A stretch of DNA of 64,000 bases from JANXUR01 sp038229415 (GCA_038229415.1 JBBROM010000001.1:1-64000), one strand, 5' to 3'. Counted from the first letter of the stretch, positions 31,562-41,040 are shown. Numbers and translations are program-made. Notes: generated by a model from the sequence alone, not told the origin.

Positions 31562-33562
31562 CTACTTGTTGAGTACTTCTGCACGCGGAGTTACGTAGGG
31601 CGACATGGGCAGTTTCGATACGTTGCCGCTAACGGCGTCGCCGATTTCGATCCCCAGATTTTTCAAGGTCAAGCCCATCTGGTTGTCGAGATCAATGCGG
31701 GCCTTTTCGTAGGCGGTTTTGGCAGCGACGAGGTTGCCTTCCGCTTGGGTGAGGTCGCGTTGCGTTCCCAGTACGAGCGTGGTGGTGGAAGCGCCGAGCG
31801 CGTACTTTTTCTGCTCAGCGTTGAGCGACTGCAGACCGAGTTCGCGGCCCTTGATGGCGGCTTCGACGCGGGCCCGATTCTGCTGTAAGGTGAACTGAGC
31901 ATTGCGGACGGAGATGCCGATTTGGTTGCGCAACTGCTGCAAGCGGAGTTCCGCCTGGCGGTATTCGAGTTCGGCGCGGGATTGATCGGCTTGCGCGGAA
32001 CGGTTGCGAATCGCGAAGGACAGGTTGAAGCCGACCCCCTTGTCCGGCCCGCTGGAGTTGCCCAGGTTGCTCAATACGTCTCCATAACCAGAATTGGAGA
32101 TGCCATTATTGAGACCGATCTGAGTAACATTCCCGGCCAGCGCGGATGCGCCGTAGAAACCGTAAACGTCGAGGGTTGGCAGCAGGGCGTTGCGCGCCGC
32201 CTTCTTGGTGATGTCGCGATTCACGAGGTCAATCTGGGACTCGTAAAGATCGGGGCGCTCAGCCAGAGCCTGTGCGATCAGCTCGGTGATCGGCGTATTC
32301 GGCTCGCTTTCGGGGAGTTTTACGGTGTCGGTAGGAACGACTTCCGCTGCGGCAAGAATCGGATCATCTTCGTTACGGGTGATGGCATTCTTCATCAGCA
32401 ACTGCTCGAGCTGAAGAGTAGTTTGAGAGATGATCAGATCCTGATTGCGAGTGGACTGATCGCTTTCCGCCCGTACGATTTCAATGGGGGCCAGGGTGCC
32501 GATCTCCACCTGTTTTTTGTTGTCACTCAGGGTTTTTTCCGCCAAGGCGATGGCGCGCTGCTTTACCAGCACGTCTTCGTAGGCGCTAACCAGATCCCAG
32601 TAGATATTTTCGATCTGGGAGATGGAGGAGATCACCTGCTGCTTGAACGAGGCATCGGTGATCTTCTGGTTGTTCTTAGCCGTGATGATGAAACGCGTGT
32701 TCAGGTTCCTACCGAAGCCTTGCATCAAGTGCTGGCGAACCGTGGCGCGGAAGCTGGAGTTCAGGGTTGGATTCAACGAGGTAAAAAGAGAGTTGGTGAC
32801 CTGGCGGGAATTATTGAATGTAATCGACAACAACTCGCCACCATGGAACCCTTGCGAATAGCTGAAGTTCTCTGAGCCGGTGTTTTGGTCGAAAAGAAAC
32901 GTGCCGGTAGTGATCTTGTTGGTCAGCGGGAAGACCGCCTTTTCATACTCGAAACCGGTGCTGACGAAGGGGTCAAAGTTATCAATGGCAGCGCCAACGC
33001 CGGAGGTGGAGGTTACGATGCCAGCCGCGCCGGTCGCCGCGCCGCCGGTGCCGCCGGTGGTGCCGCCGGAGCCCGAGCCGGTGGAAGTGGTTCCAGTGCC
33101 AGTGGTGCTGCTGCCGCCGGGCGTATTCTGCACCACGCCGGTGTTGACGCCGCGCAGCAAGCTGCCAGCTTCGGAGCGGAGTACGTCCGTCTTGGCAATA
33201 TCAATGTTGTAACGGGCGATGGCGATGTCGAGATTGTTCTCGAGGGCCAGAGCTACGGCGTCATTCAGCGACAGGTACAGCTTACCGTCGCGCATGAGTT
33301 GGGCGGTACGGGAGCCGTTACTCAAATTGATCTCAGGCGCCGTCCGCCCCAAATAAGGCGCGATGGGGTTGGGAAAGTGCTTGGGCGACTTGCCATAGTC
33401 GTCCGTAATCGTAGTGATGGGCTGGGTGGGGGCAGCAGGCGCTGCCTGCTGGGCAGTCAAGGGAGAAATCACTACCGCAGTCGCCAGCGCCGAGGCCAAT
33501 AGCTTTCGCAAGAAGGACGGCGTGTTCGGCGAGATTGGCGAAATCATCAAGGCAAATCGCAT
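31562..33562 (-). CDS. TolC-family outer membrane protein
   Basis: A 666-residue outer-membrane efflux protein with signal peptide (LLASALATAVVISPLTAQQ). Two outer membrane efflux repeats are visible. The first begins LYLSLNDAVALALENNLDIAIARYN, the second RPDLYESQIDLVNRDITKKAARNALLPTLDVYG; long coiled helices follow each. It is longer than typical TolC (~450-500). A Gly/Thr/Ser-rich insert (residues about 147-185) and extra strands between 190 and 270 account for this. No inner-membrane pump or adaptor is adjacent. The ATG at 33562 has TGGAG 7 nt upstream. Confidence 0.9.
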   Translation of the reverse strand: MRFALMISPISPNTPSFLRKLLASALATAVVISPLTAQQAAPAAPTQPITTITDDYGKSPKHFPNPIAPYLGRTAPEINLSNGSRTAQLMRDGKLYLSLNDAVALALENNLDIAIARYNIDIAKTDVLRSEAGSLLRGVNTGVVQNTPGGSSTTGTGTTSTGSGSGGTTGGTGGAATGAAGIVTSTSGVGAAIDNFDPFVSTGFEYEKAVFPLTNKITTGTFLFDQNTGSENFSYSQGFHGGELLSITFNNSRQVTNSLFTSLNPTLNSSFRATVRQHLMQGFGRNLNTRFIITAKNNQKITDASFKQQVISSISQIENIYWDLVSAYEDVLVKQRAIALAEKTLSDNKKQVEIGTLAPIEIVRAESDQSTRNQDLIISQTTLQLEQLLMKNAITRNEDDPILAAAEVVPTDTVKLPESEPNTPITELIAQALAERPDLYESQIDLVNRDITKKAARNALLPTLDVYGFYGASALAGNVTQIGLNNGISNSGYGDVLSNLGNSSGPDKGVGFNLSFAIRNRSAQADQSRAELEYRQAELRLQQLRNQIGISVRNAQFTLQQNRARVEAAIKGRELGLQSLNAEQKKYALGASTTTLVLGTQRDLTQAEGNLVAAKTAYEKARIDLDNQMGLTLKNLGIEIGDAVSGNVSKLPMSPYVTPRAEVLNK

Positions 33563-33866
33563 GGTGCCACTCCAAAATTTAGGCTGAATTGCAAAAAACG
33601 AAGCTGCTCCGCTTAACCCTTACTGCTTTTCACTCTGACAGATACGCAAAGGCATCGCCGGGGGTTCCGTTTGGGTTTCGAGACCTGACACAAAACTGCT
33701 GGAGAAACATCAGTATATCCGAAGCCCGCAGGGAAGTTGCCCATTCGAGCCGTCTTTCCGGCGAATCCCGCCATTGCAGCCAGCTTGCAAACCCCAATAC
33801 CGCTGATAGGATGCTTTGAACGGCGCTCTCGGCTTAAAAATCACGTTAAAAGCAGACTCGACTGCG
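33563..33866. other. Divergent intergenic region, TolC-like gene to truA
   Basis: This 304-bp divergent gap should hold promoters for both flanking genes, but I see no convincing -35/-10 pair and none of the interspersed repeats. It is unusual in the window for being repeat-free. Confidence 0.5.
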
Positions 33867-34631
33867 ATGCGAACCTTCAAACTACTACTGGCCTACGACG
33901 GAACCGATTTTGCTGGCTGGCAGGTGCAACCTGACGCCCAAACCGTGCAAGGCACGCTCCAACAATGTATTGGACGTATTATCGGCGAAAACGTCCTACC
34001 CCAGGGTTCCGGAAGGACGGATGCCGGAGTTCATGCGGCTGGGCAGGTGGCGAGTGTGGTGCTGGCGTCGCCGATTCCGGCAGAAAACCTGGGCAAAGCG
34101 CTGAATGATGTGTTGCCAGCGGCAATTCGGGTGTTGCGGGTGGAAGAGGTGCCGGAGGAGTTCCATGCCCGCAAGTCCGCGAAGGCGAAGACGTATCGCT
34201 ATCGGATGTTTCGGGGCGACGTTTGTTCGCCGTTTGCGGCGAGGTATGTGTGGCACTATCCGTATCCGCTGGACGAAGCAGCGATGATGGCAGCGGCGGA
34301 TGTGGTGATCGGCGAGCATGACTTTACGTCGTTTGCGGCGGTGGATCCGGAGCGTGGCAAGCCGGAGGATGGCCGGGGGAATGTGCGTACCGTGCTGGAA
34401 TCGGAGTGGCGGCGTGAGACTTCCCCATGGGGCGATGAGTTGGTGTACGTGGTGCGGGGGCGGGGGTTCTTGCACCACATGGTGCGGAATCTGGTGGGCA
34501 CGTTTCTGCTGGTGGGGAAAGGCACGCTGAGCCGGGAAGACCTGGTGGGGATTCTGGCTGCGAAGAATCGGTCGGCGGCGGGAGCAACGGCTCCGGCGAG
34601 TGGGCTTTGTTTGGAGAGTGTGGAGTACTGA
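33867..34631 (+). CDS. truA: tRNA pseudouridine38-40 synthase
   Basis: A 254-residue TruA that makes pseudouridine at positions 38-40 of the tRNA anticodon arm. The catalytic Asp is D52 in GSGRTDAGVHAAGQ; other motifs are LLLAYDGTDFAGWQ, FHARKSAKAKTYRYRM, HDFTSFAAVDPE and GRGFLHHMVRNLVGT. Length is normal. The ATG at 33867 gives the expected MRTFKLLLAYDGT start; an upstream in-frame ATG would add 17 unlikely residues. It is followed at once by the paired repeat element. Confidence 0.95.
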   Translation: MRTFKLLLAYDGTDFAGWQVQPDAQTVQGTLQQCIGRIIGENVLPQGSGRTDAGVHAAGQVASVVLASPIPAENLGKALNDVLPAAIRVLRVEEVPEEFHARKSAKAKTYRYRMFRGDVCSPFAARYVWHYPYPLDEAAMMAAADVVIGEHDFTSFAAVDPERGKPEDGRGNVRTVLESEWRRETSPWGDELVYVVRGRGFLHHMVRNLVGTFLLVGKGTLSREDLVGILAAKNRSAAGATAPASGLCLESVEY

Positions 34632-34635
34632 CAAA

Positions 34636-34849
34636 CAAAATCTACCACGGAGACACGGAGGAATGCGGAGGAAAAGCAAAATCTGACACAGAGGCACTGA
34701 GGCACAGAGGGAGACGAGAGGCGAAAATCATTTCTTTTCTGCTTTGTTCTTTTCTTCTTTTCTTTTTCTCTTTGCATTGCTTTTGCTCTTTAGTGTTAGG
34801 TTTTGCTCCGGCTTTTCTCTGTGTCTCCGTGTCTCTGTGGTGGATTTTG
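34636..34849. repeat. Inverted pair of 'cacagagg' repeats without a gene
   Basis: Left side: 'caaaatctaccacggagaca' (34636) plus 'caaaatctgacacagaggca' (34677-34710). Right side (34817-34849), read in reverse, begins caaaatccaccacagagaca. The 106-bp centre is a T-rich, pyrimidine-biased tract (about 34730-34790) without coding capacity. The arrangement is like the nuclease-bearing unit at 16691-17239 but empty, 24 bp before the next ATG. Confidence 0.8.
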
Positions 34850-34873
34850 CTTTTGCGTTTGCTGGGAGGTTAG

Positions 34874-36442
34874 ATGGCGACGTTTGTTTCGGTGAATCCG
34901 GCGACGGGTGAAGTACTGCAACAGATCCCGATTATGGATGAGGCGGAGGTCGGAGCTGCGGTCGTCCGGGCGACTGCTGCTCAATCTGCGTGGCAGGCTC
35001 GCGGGGTTCGCGAACGCTGCGCCGTGTTGCGGGCATTCGGGCGTATTTTGCATGAGAGTCGGCAGGAGGTAGCCGAGTGCATCACCCGCGAAGCGGGCAA
35101 GCCGGTGGTGGAGGCGCTGCTGACGGAAGTATTGGTGGTGCTGGACGCGGTGCGCTTCTGCTCGGAAAATGCGCACGAGTTTTTGCAGGCGCAAGTGGTG
35201 CCGCACGGGAATCCGATTATGAAGGTGAAGCGCGGGCGATTGCTGCGCGAGCCGTATGGAGTGGTTGGCATTATTGCGCCGTGGAATTATCCGTTTTCGA
35301 TTCCGGCGACGGAGACGTTGGCGGCGTTGGTTACCGGCAACGCGGTGGTGCTGAAGCCCTCGGAGTTCACGACGCTGGTGGGCCTGAAGCTGGCGGAGTT
35401 GCTGCATGAGGTGGGGGTTCCGAAGGATGTGATGCAGGTGGTGACGGGTGAGGGTGTGACGGGCGCGGCACTGCTGAACGCGCCGATTCACAAGCTCATC
35501 TTTACGGGAAGCGTGGGGACGGGCAGGCGCATTGCTGAGGCGGCGGGGCGGAAGTTGCTGCCGGTGGTGTTGGAACTCGGCGGCAAGGATCCGATGCTGG
35601 TGTTGGAGGATGCGCCGGTGGACGTAGCGTCCAGCGCAGCGGTTTGGGGCGCGTTTGTGAACTGCGGGCAGGCGTGTTTGTCGGTGGAGCGGTGCTACGT
35701 GCATCGCGCGATTTATGACGCGTTTGTAGCTGCCTGTGTGGAGAAGACGAAGCGGTTGCGCGTGGGCGATGGCAAGGATCCGAATGTGGAAGTGGGGCCG
35801 ATGATTCATGCGCGGCAGATGGCGCATGTTGCGTCGCAGGTGAACGATGCGCGGGCGGCGGACGCGACGGTGCTGACGGGTGGGCGCGCACTGCCGGAGT
35901 TGGGAGCGAATTTTTATGCGCCGACGGTGATTACGGGAGTGAATCACTCGATGCGGATTATGCGTGAGGAGACGTTTGGGCCGGTGCTGTGCGTGATGCC
36001 GTTTGAATCGCCGGACTCGTCCGATCCTGATGCCGAGGCCATCGCGTTGGCGAATGACAGCGAATTTGGCCTGGCTGCGAGCGTTTGGACGGGCAATCGC
36101 GCGCGAGGCGAGGTGCTGGCCCGGCGGATTCATGCGGGCACGGTGATGGTGAACGATGCGATTGCGTGCTTCGGCATCAGCGAAGCGCCGCACGGCGGCG
36201 TGGGCCAGAGCGGCATTGGGCGCACGCATGGTTGGCAGGGACTCGACGAGATGGTGCAACTCAAATACGTGGACTCGGACTACACGGGCGGGATTCCGAA
36301 GGTGTGGTGGTATGGGTACAGTCCAGCGTTTGCGCGGCAGATGGACGGGTTCATGGAATTTTTGTTTAGCGGGAGTTTGGTGAAGCGGCTGGCGGGGGGC
36401 TTGCGGTCGGTGGGGGCGTTTGTGCGGAAGGGAAGGGTTTAG
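34874..36442 (+). CDS. Aldehyde dehydrogenase family protein
   Basis: A 522-residue NAD(P)-dependent aldehyde dehydrogenase. The catalytic Cys is C268 in FVNCGQACLSVER, the general-base Glu is in VVLELGGKDPM, and the cofactor loop is FTGSVGTGRR. APWNYPFSIPATETLAAL and EETFGPVLCVMPFE are family motifs. The C-terminus runs 40 residues beyond usual (VKRLAGGLRSVGAFVRKGRV), with a hydrophobic/basic end that might touch the membrane, as in fatty-aldehyde dehydrogenases. Substrate is not certain. The ATG follows GGGAGGTTAG. Confidence 0.9.
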   Translation: MATFVSVNPATGEVLQQIPIMDEAEVGAAVVRATAAQSAWQARGVRERCAVLRAFGRILHESRQEVAECITREAGKPVVEALLTEVLVVLDAVRFCSENAHEFLQAQVVPHGNPIMKVKRGRLLREPYGVVGIIAPWNYPFSIPATETLAALVTGNAVVLKPSEFTTLVGLKLAELLHEVGVPKDVMQVVTGEGVTGAALLNAPIHKLIFTGSVGTGRRIAEAAGRKLLPVVLELGGKDPMLVLEDAPVDVASSAAVWGAFVNCGQACLSVERCYVHRAIYDAFVAACVEKTKRLRVGDGKDPNVEVGPMIHARQMAHVASQVNDARAADATVLTGGRALPELGANFYAPTVITGVNHSMRIMREETFGPVLCVMPFESPDSSDPDAEAIALANDSEFGLAASVWTGNRARGEVLARRIHAGTVMVNDAIACFGISEAPHGGVGQSGIGRTHGWQGLDEMVQLKYVDSDYTGGIPKVWWYGYSPAFARQMDGFMEFLFSGSLVKRLAGGLRSVGAFVRKGRV

Positions 36443-36543
36443 GGGGCGCAGGGCGGAACACAAGGTCCCTCCGCTCCGGTCGGGATGACACATCAGTTGG
36501 ATTGGTGAGATTACGCCGCGCCCGCGATACCATAGCAGGAGAC

Positions 36544-37899
36544 ATGCCTTTGCTGCCTATCCCTGAGAGTCGGTCTACTGACGGCGCTGATGTTGCTGCG
36601 CTGGCGGCGCATCCTGCGGTGGAGGCGGCGCTGGAGCGCTTTGCTGCGGAAGAAGATCGCTATCGCGATTGGCAGATTGAGCTGACGCGCATTCCGGCGC
36701 CTCCGTTTGGCGAGGTGGCGCGCGGGCAGTGGCTGGCGCAGCGCTTTGCCGAAATTGGGCTGGCGGGGATTCATCGCGACGAAGTTGGCAACATTTTGGC
36801 GATGGCGCAGGCGGTGGCTTCTAAGGCATTGAGCGCGGCTACAGAGACTGCGGCGATGAATGGCGCTGATTCGAATGCGTATTCCGAAGCGAGTGCGCAA
36901 CTCAACGGAAACGGCCGCAAGCCCTGCATTACGGTTATCTCGCATATTGACACTGTTTTTCCTCCTCACACGCATACTGAAGTTCGCGAAGAGGGATCGG
37001 TGCTGCTGGGGCCGGGCATTTCCGATAACAGCGCGGGCGTTACGGCGATGCTGGCGGTGGCGGAGGCGATTCGCGCGATGCGGATTCCGCTGCGGTTGCC
37101 GGTGCTGTTTGTGGGCAGCGTGGGGGAAGAGGGCGAAGGCGACCTGCGCGGAGTGCGTCATTTGTTTGGGGAAGAGTCGGCGTGGCGCTATCGAACGGCG
37201 GCGGCGATTGCCGTGGATGGTGCGGGCACCGACAATATTGTGGCCGAGGCGCTGGGCAGTCGCCGGTTTGAGGTGACACTGCGGGGGCCGGGCGGGCACT
37301 CGTGGAGCGATGCGGGAGCGCCAAGTCCGATTTTTGGGTTGGCGCGGGCCTTGGAGCGGTTTAGCCAGGTCATTCTGCCGCAGTCGCCCACTGCTCCGAA
37401 GTCGGCGATTAATGTGGGTACGATTGAGGGCGGAACGTCAGTGAATTCGATTCCGGAATGGGCGCGGGCGCGGGTGGATATTCGCTCGGCGGGGGCGGCG
37501 GAACTGGATCGTTTGGAGCGGGCTCTACGGCTGGCGGTGGCGCACGGCGTGGAGTCGGAGAATCGTAAGACGCTGGCGAGTCCGGGCCGGGTTTTTGCCC
37601 CACTGACGAGCGAACTGAAAATCATTGGGGATCGTCCTGCGGGTGAATTGATGCTGGATTCGGCTCTGCTGCGTGTGCTTCGTTCGGTGGATGCGCATTT
37701 GGGCATCAAGGCGCAGATTCAGCGGGCGTCCACGGACGCTAACATCCCTCTTTCGTTAGGGATAGAGGCGGTGGCGATTGGTGGTGGCGGGTCGGGCGGT
37801 GGGGCACATACGCTCCAGGAGTGGTTCGACTGTACGGGCCGGGAAGTGGGGCTGCGGCGGGTGCTGTTGACAGTGTTAGGGATGGCGGGATTAGGCTGA
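36544..37899 (+). CDS. M20-family metallopeptidase
   Basis: A 451-residue M20/M28-type di-zinc amidohydrolase. Metal and catalytic residues lie in ISHIDTVFP, GPGISDNSAGVTAML and GSVGEEGEGDLRGVRH. The dimerisation domain follows (VTLRGPGGHSWSD, then NVGTIEGGTSVNSIPEWARA) and the last metal ligand is near GGGGSGGGAHTLQEWF. It resembles peptidase T-like or acetylornithine deacetylase-like proteins; the substrate is open. AGGAGAC before the ATG at 36544 sets the start. A 37-residue Ala-rich segment around residues 90-125 interrupts the catalytic domain. Confidence 0.9.
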   Translation: MPLLPIPESRSTDGADVAALAAHPAVEAALERFAAEEDRYRDWQIELTRIPAPPFGEVARGQWLAQRFAEIGLAGIHRDEVGNILAMAQAVASKALSAATETAAMNGADSNAYSEASAQLNGNGRKPCITVISHIDTVFPPHTHTEVREEGSVLLGPGISDNSAGVTAMLAVAEAIRAMRIPLRLPVLFVGSVGEEGEGDLRGVRHLFGEESAWRYRTAAAIAVDGAGTDNIVAEALGSRRFEVTLRGPGGHSWSDAGAPSPIFGLARALERFSQVILPQSPTAPKSAINVGTIEGGTSVNSIPEWARARVDIRSAGAAELDRLERALRLAVAHGVESENRKTLASPGRVFAPLTSELKIIGDRPAGELMLDSALLRVLRSVDAHLGIKAQIQRASTDANIPLSLGIEAVAIGGGGSGGGAHTLQEWFDCTGREVGLRRVLLTVLGMAGLG

Positions 37900-38028
37900 A
37901 GGTGAGTTCAAGATGTAGGCGCACACAGAGGCACTGAGACACTGAGAATCACAGAGAAGAAAGAAATAAGGATTGCAAGAGCGGTAGGGAGTTGACGGTT
38001 GGGGGTAGGTTGCCCCGAGGTGAGTTGG

Positions 38029-38358
38029 ATGGTGTCCACGGCGATACTGACCTGGTCGCAGCGATTGAGGATATTGCAGTGGGCGGCACCGATGGCCCTG
38101 TTTCCAGCGTTGGCGCTTCTCCCAGCAGTTATCTACCTTGTTTTCTTGCCGATAGTACCCCACGGCGGGCCAGTGGCACTGGTGGTGACGCTGGTTTTGG
38201 GGTTGCTCTCGGCGCGTGGGGTCACACTGCTGATTCGCGTGATGCTGGACGCCGACTTTGATTTGATTACAGCGATGGCATCGGCAGTGTTGATGGTGCT
38301 GGTGTTTGTGGGCTTTTACACGGGCTTGATCATGGCGGCTTTTTTGGCCAAGTCCTAA
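38029..38358 (+). CDS. Small integral membrane protein, unknown
   Basis: A 109-residue protein with three hydrophobic spans: PMALFPALALLPAVIYLVFL, GPVALVVTLVLGLLSA and AVLMVLVFVGFYTGLIMAAF. I choose the ATG at 38029, preceded by GAGGTGAG; a TTG at 37999 is possible. No family is recognised. A variant 'gcacacagaggcactgagac' repeat lies just upstream at about 37920-37955. Confidence 0.7.
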   Translation: MVSTAILTWSQRLRILQWAAPMALFPALALLPAVIYLVFLPIVPHGGPVALVVTLVLGLLSARGVTLLIRVMLDADFDLITAMASAVLMVLVFVGFYTGLIMAAFLAKS

Positions 38359-38481
38359 ATTTTCGCAGGCTGAACCGAAGAGTTTTGTGACCGGGTAAAC
38401 GAAATTTGGGTTAGGCGCGTCTAATAGGCAATGCCCTAAGGGATCAGTGTCTGCTAAATCTCAGCGGTACAACCACTTCGA

Positions 38482-38487
38482 TATAAT
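38482..38487 (+). promoter_or_regulatory. Possible -10 box before htrA
   Basis: TATAAT with a following 46-nt leader to the htrA ATG. No good -35 lies 16-18 nt upstream, so an activator or another sigma factor may be involved. Confidence 0.3.
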
Positions 38488-38532
38488 TAGGGCAAAATAG
38501 CGCGAAGCAATTTCAGGAGGAACGTGGAAGGT

Positions 38533-40131
38533 ATGAGCACTTCCGGGAACGGATTTTGGGCGACTGCCAAGGCCAATCGGCTGGCTTCGTCCCTCATGAT
38601 TATGGCCACTTTGGCCGTCGGCATTTTGATGGGCACGCTGATTTCTTCGGGTGTGCATGGCAAGGAAAGCAGCAAGGGCGGGGATGCTACGCCGCTGCAA
38701 ATCCCCGCGCCTCAGCAGCTTTCCAACGCGTTTTCGCAAATCTCCAAACAGCTCGAACCTTCGGTGGTGAACATCAACACCGAATCCACCATCAAGACTC
38801 CGCATGTGCAGATGCGACGTCGCGGTCAAGCGCCCCAGGGGCCGGACGGGCAGGATCCGTTTGGCGACTTTTTTGATCGCTTCTTTGGGGGTCAAGGTGG
38901 GCAAGGTGGCCAAGGCGGCCCCGGTGGGCCGGAGACGCAGCGGGAGCGTTCGCTGGGTTCTGGCGTGATTGTGGACTCCAAGGGTTACATCCTCACCAAT
39001 CGCCACGTGATTGATGGCGCGGATCGCATCCGGGTTCACCTGATGGATGATCCGCCGTTGGTGCAGCACGAGGCCAAGTTGATCGGTCAGGATGAAGAGA
39101 CCGACTTGGCGGTGATCAAGATTGATGTGGATAAGACATTGCCCATTGCGAAGCTGGGCAACTCGGACTCCTCGAATGTGGGCGACTGGGTGCTGGCGAT
39201 TGGCAGTCCGTTTGGCCTACAGCAGACGGTAACGGCTGGGATCATCTCAGCCAAGCAGCGCAACCTGCCGGGCGGCAAGCAATTCCAGTCGTTCCTACAG
39301 ACCGATGCAGCGATCAATCCCGGCAACTCGGGCGGGCCGCTGGTGAATATGGCTGGCGAAGTCGTTGGCATCAACACCGCGATTTATACCGAGACGAACT
39401 CTTATGCTGGCATTGGTTTTGCCATGCCGTCTAACACGGTGGTGAATGTCTACAACCAGCTGATTGCTCCCGATCACCGCGTGGCACGCGGCTCGATTGG
39501 GGTGCAGTTCACGGCGCAGGATAATCCGGCGGTTGCTCGCGTTTATGGCGGCGGTTCCGGCGTGACGATTGCGCAGGTAACGGCGGGCGGTCCGGCGGAG
39601 CGTGCCGGCTTGCTGACCGGCGACACTATCGTTTCGGTGGACGGCAAAGAAGTGAAGAATGGCGACGATCTGGTGAGTGATGTTTCGGCACGTAAGCCGG
39701 GCAGCACGGCCAAGGTCGGTTATATGCGCAACGGGAAGCGGCAGGAAGCGACGGTGACCATTGCCGATCGCGCGAAGCTGTTCGCCAGCAACAAGACGGC
39801 AGATGACAGTGAAGACAGCCAGACTCCGAAGGAGTCGAAGCTGGGCATTGGAGTCCACAACATTACTCCTGCGATGGCGGAAAAACTGGAACTGCCAGCG
39901 GGCAAGGGCGTTGCGGTCACCGATGTGAAGCCAGGCTCGTTTGCGGAAGACATCCAATTGAATCGCGGTGACGTGATTCTGGAGGTGAACAAGCAGTCGG
40001 TCAACAGCGAAGAGGAGTTCGCCAAGATCGAAAGCACACTGAAGAGTGGACAGGACGTAGTGATGCTGGTGCGGCCTCGTGGCTCGCGCAAGCAGGATGG
40101 TCCGGTCTTTCTGGGCGGGACATTGCAATAA
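38533..40131 (+). CDS. htrA: Do/HtrA-family periplasmic serine protease
   Basis: A 532-residue HtrA-type protease/chaperone for misfolded envelope proteins. A signal anchor (ASSLMIMATLAVGILMGTLI) comes first. The chymotrypsin-like triad is H158 (LTNRHVID), D191 (EETDLAVIK) and S266 (NPGNSGGPL). Two PDZ domains follow (GSIGVQFTAQDNP..., LGIGVHNITPAMAEKLEL...). A Gly/Gln-rich loop (GGQGGQGGQGGPGGP) sits before the first strand. AGGAGG at 38515-38520 could serve a GTG at 38524 or the ATG at 38533, so the start is uncertain by three codons. Residues are counted from the ATG. Confidence 0.94.
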   Translation: MSTSGNGFWATAKANRLASSLMIMATLAVGILMGTLISSGVHGKESSKGGDATPLQIPAPQQLSNAFSQISKQLEPSVVNINTESTIKTPHVQMRRRGQAPQGPDGQDPFGDFFDRFFGGQGGQGGQGGPGGPETQRERSLGSGVIVDSKGYILTNRHVIDGADRIRVHLMDDPPLVQHEAKLIGQDEETDLAVIKIDVDKTLPIAKLGNSDSSNVGDWVLAIGSPFGLQQTVTAGIISAKQRNLPGGKQFQSFLQTDAAINPGNSGGPLVNMAGEVVGINTAIYTETNSYAGIGFAMPSNTVVNVYNQLIAPDHRVARGSIGVQFTAQDNPAVARVYGGGSGVTIAQVTAGGPAERAGLLTGDTIVSVDGKEVKNGDDLVSDVSARKPGSTAKVGYMRNGKRQEATVTIADRAKLFASNKTADDSEDSQTPKESKLGIGVHNITPAMAEKLELPAGKGVAVTDVKPGSFAEDIQLNRGDVILEVNKQSVNSEEEFAKIESTLKSGQDVVMLVRPRGSRKQDGPVFLGGTLQ

Positions 40132-40293
40132 GTGCAAGTAGTAGTAGAGTAAGAACGCTGCCCGGCAGTAGCCTTGGATCGCGAGTTTCGTCGCGGAACC
40201 CAGCGGCGCTGCTGGGCACGTATTTTGCGGCGGCGCGTATCCCTGTATATGCGGGGGCACCGCAATACGTGGTGAAGATTAGGGGGGGAAAAT

Positions 40294-40845
40294 TTGAACC
40301 AATCCACTTTGTTGGGCAGAGTCGCATGGGCTGGAGTACTGGCCGTGCTGACGCTTGCGATGCTGGGCAGTTCGTTCGCTGCTGCGAAGACGGCCAAGAC
40401 GCATCACGCAAGTAAGAAGTCCGCCTCCAGCACGAAGCATCACAGCACCGGAGCCAAGTCTGGCAAGGCCCACAAGTCTCTTAAGTCCAAGAAGGCTTCC
40501 GCAAAGGGGAGCGTTCCGTGCCACGCCAAGCATTGCTCCAAGCTTTCGCGCAAGGGGCAGCAACGGATTGATACCGCCCGCGCGACTGAAATTCAAGAGG
40601 CGCTCAAAAAGGCTGGCTACTTAACGAACGACGCGAGTGGCGAATGGGACTCGACCTCGCAGGCGGCGATGGTGAAGTATCAGGCAGACAACGGCTGGCA
40701 GACCAAGGTGACGCCGGATTCGCGTGCGCTGATCAAGTTGGGACTAGGACCGAGCCACGAAGGGCTGATTAATCCGGAGACTGCGATGACGGCATTGCCG
40801 ACGAGCCCAAGCACCAAGAATGGGCGAGACGCGCAGCAGCGATAG
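40294..40845 (+). CDS. Exported Lys/His-rich peptidoglycan-binding-like protein
   Basis: A 183-residue protein. The TTG start at 40294 has AGGGGGG about 6 nt upstream and opens a signal peptide (AGVLAVLTLAMLGSSFAAAK). Residues about 32-85 are extremely rich in Lys, His, Ser and Ala (THHASKKSASSTKHHSTGAK). The C-terminal part, ATEIQEALKKAGYLTNDASG then WDSTSQAAMVKYQADNGWQ, is a peptidoglycan-binding domain 1 type repeat. The basic tract may hold the acidic wall or nucleic acid. It lies 162 bp after htrA, same strand. Confidence 0.8.
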   Translation: MNQSTLLGRVAWAGVLAVLTLAMLGSSFAAAKTAKTHHASKKSASSTKHHSTGAKSGKAHKSLKSKKASAKGSVPCHAKHCSKLSRKGQQRIDTARATEIQEALKKAGYLTNDASGEWDSTSQAAMVKYQADNGWQTKVTPDSRALIKLGLGPSHEGLINPETAMTALPTSPSTKNGRDAQQR

Positions 40846-41040
40846 GTATTTTCGCGGAAAAGTAAGGACCAAGGCGCACACAGAGGCACTGAGACACAGA
40901 GGAAGCACAGAGAAGTTTTCTGGGTTGCTTTGTCTGGGTTCAGTGCCTTTTTTATTTCAGAAGAGACCGGTGGCGGGGCGGAATGCAGATCCCTCGCTGT
41001 GCTCGGGATGACAAATCGTAGGGGAGGGGGATACGCGAGG

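Noticed and set aside
31174..31584. Open frames in the 31.1-31.5 kb gap
   Set aside because: Made of repeat units and run through the terminator; no ribosome site.
34730..34795. Pyrimidine-rich tract as a terminator for truA
   Set aside because: No stem precedes the T-rich stretch; it is the centre of the inverted repeat pair.
34796..36493. 565-residue minus-strand frame opposite the aldehyde dehydrogenase
   Set aside because: Arg/His-rich antisense shadow; the plus strand has every catalytic motif of the dehydrogenase.
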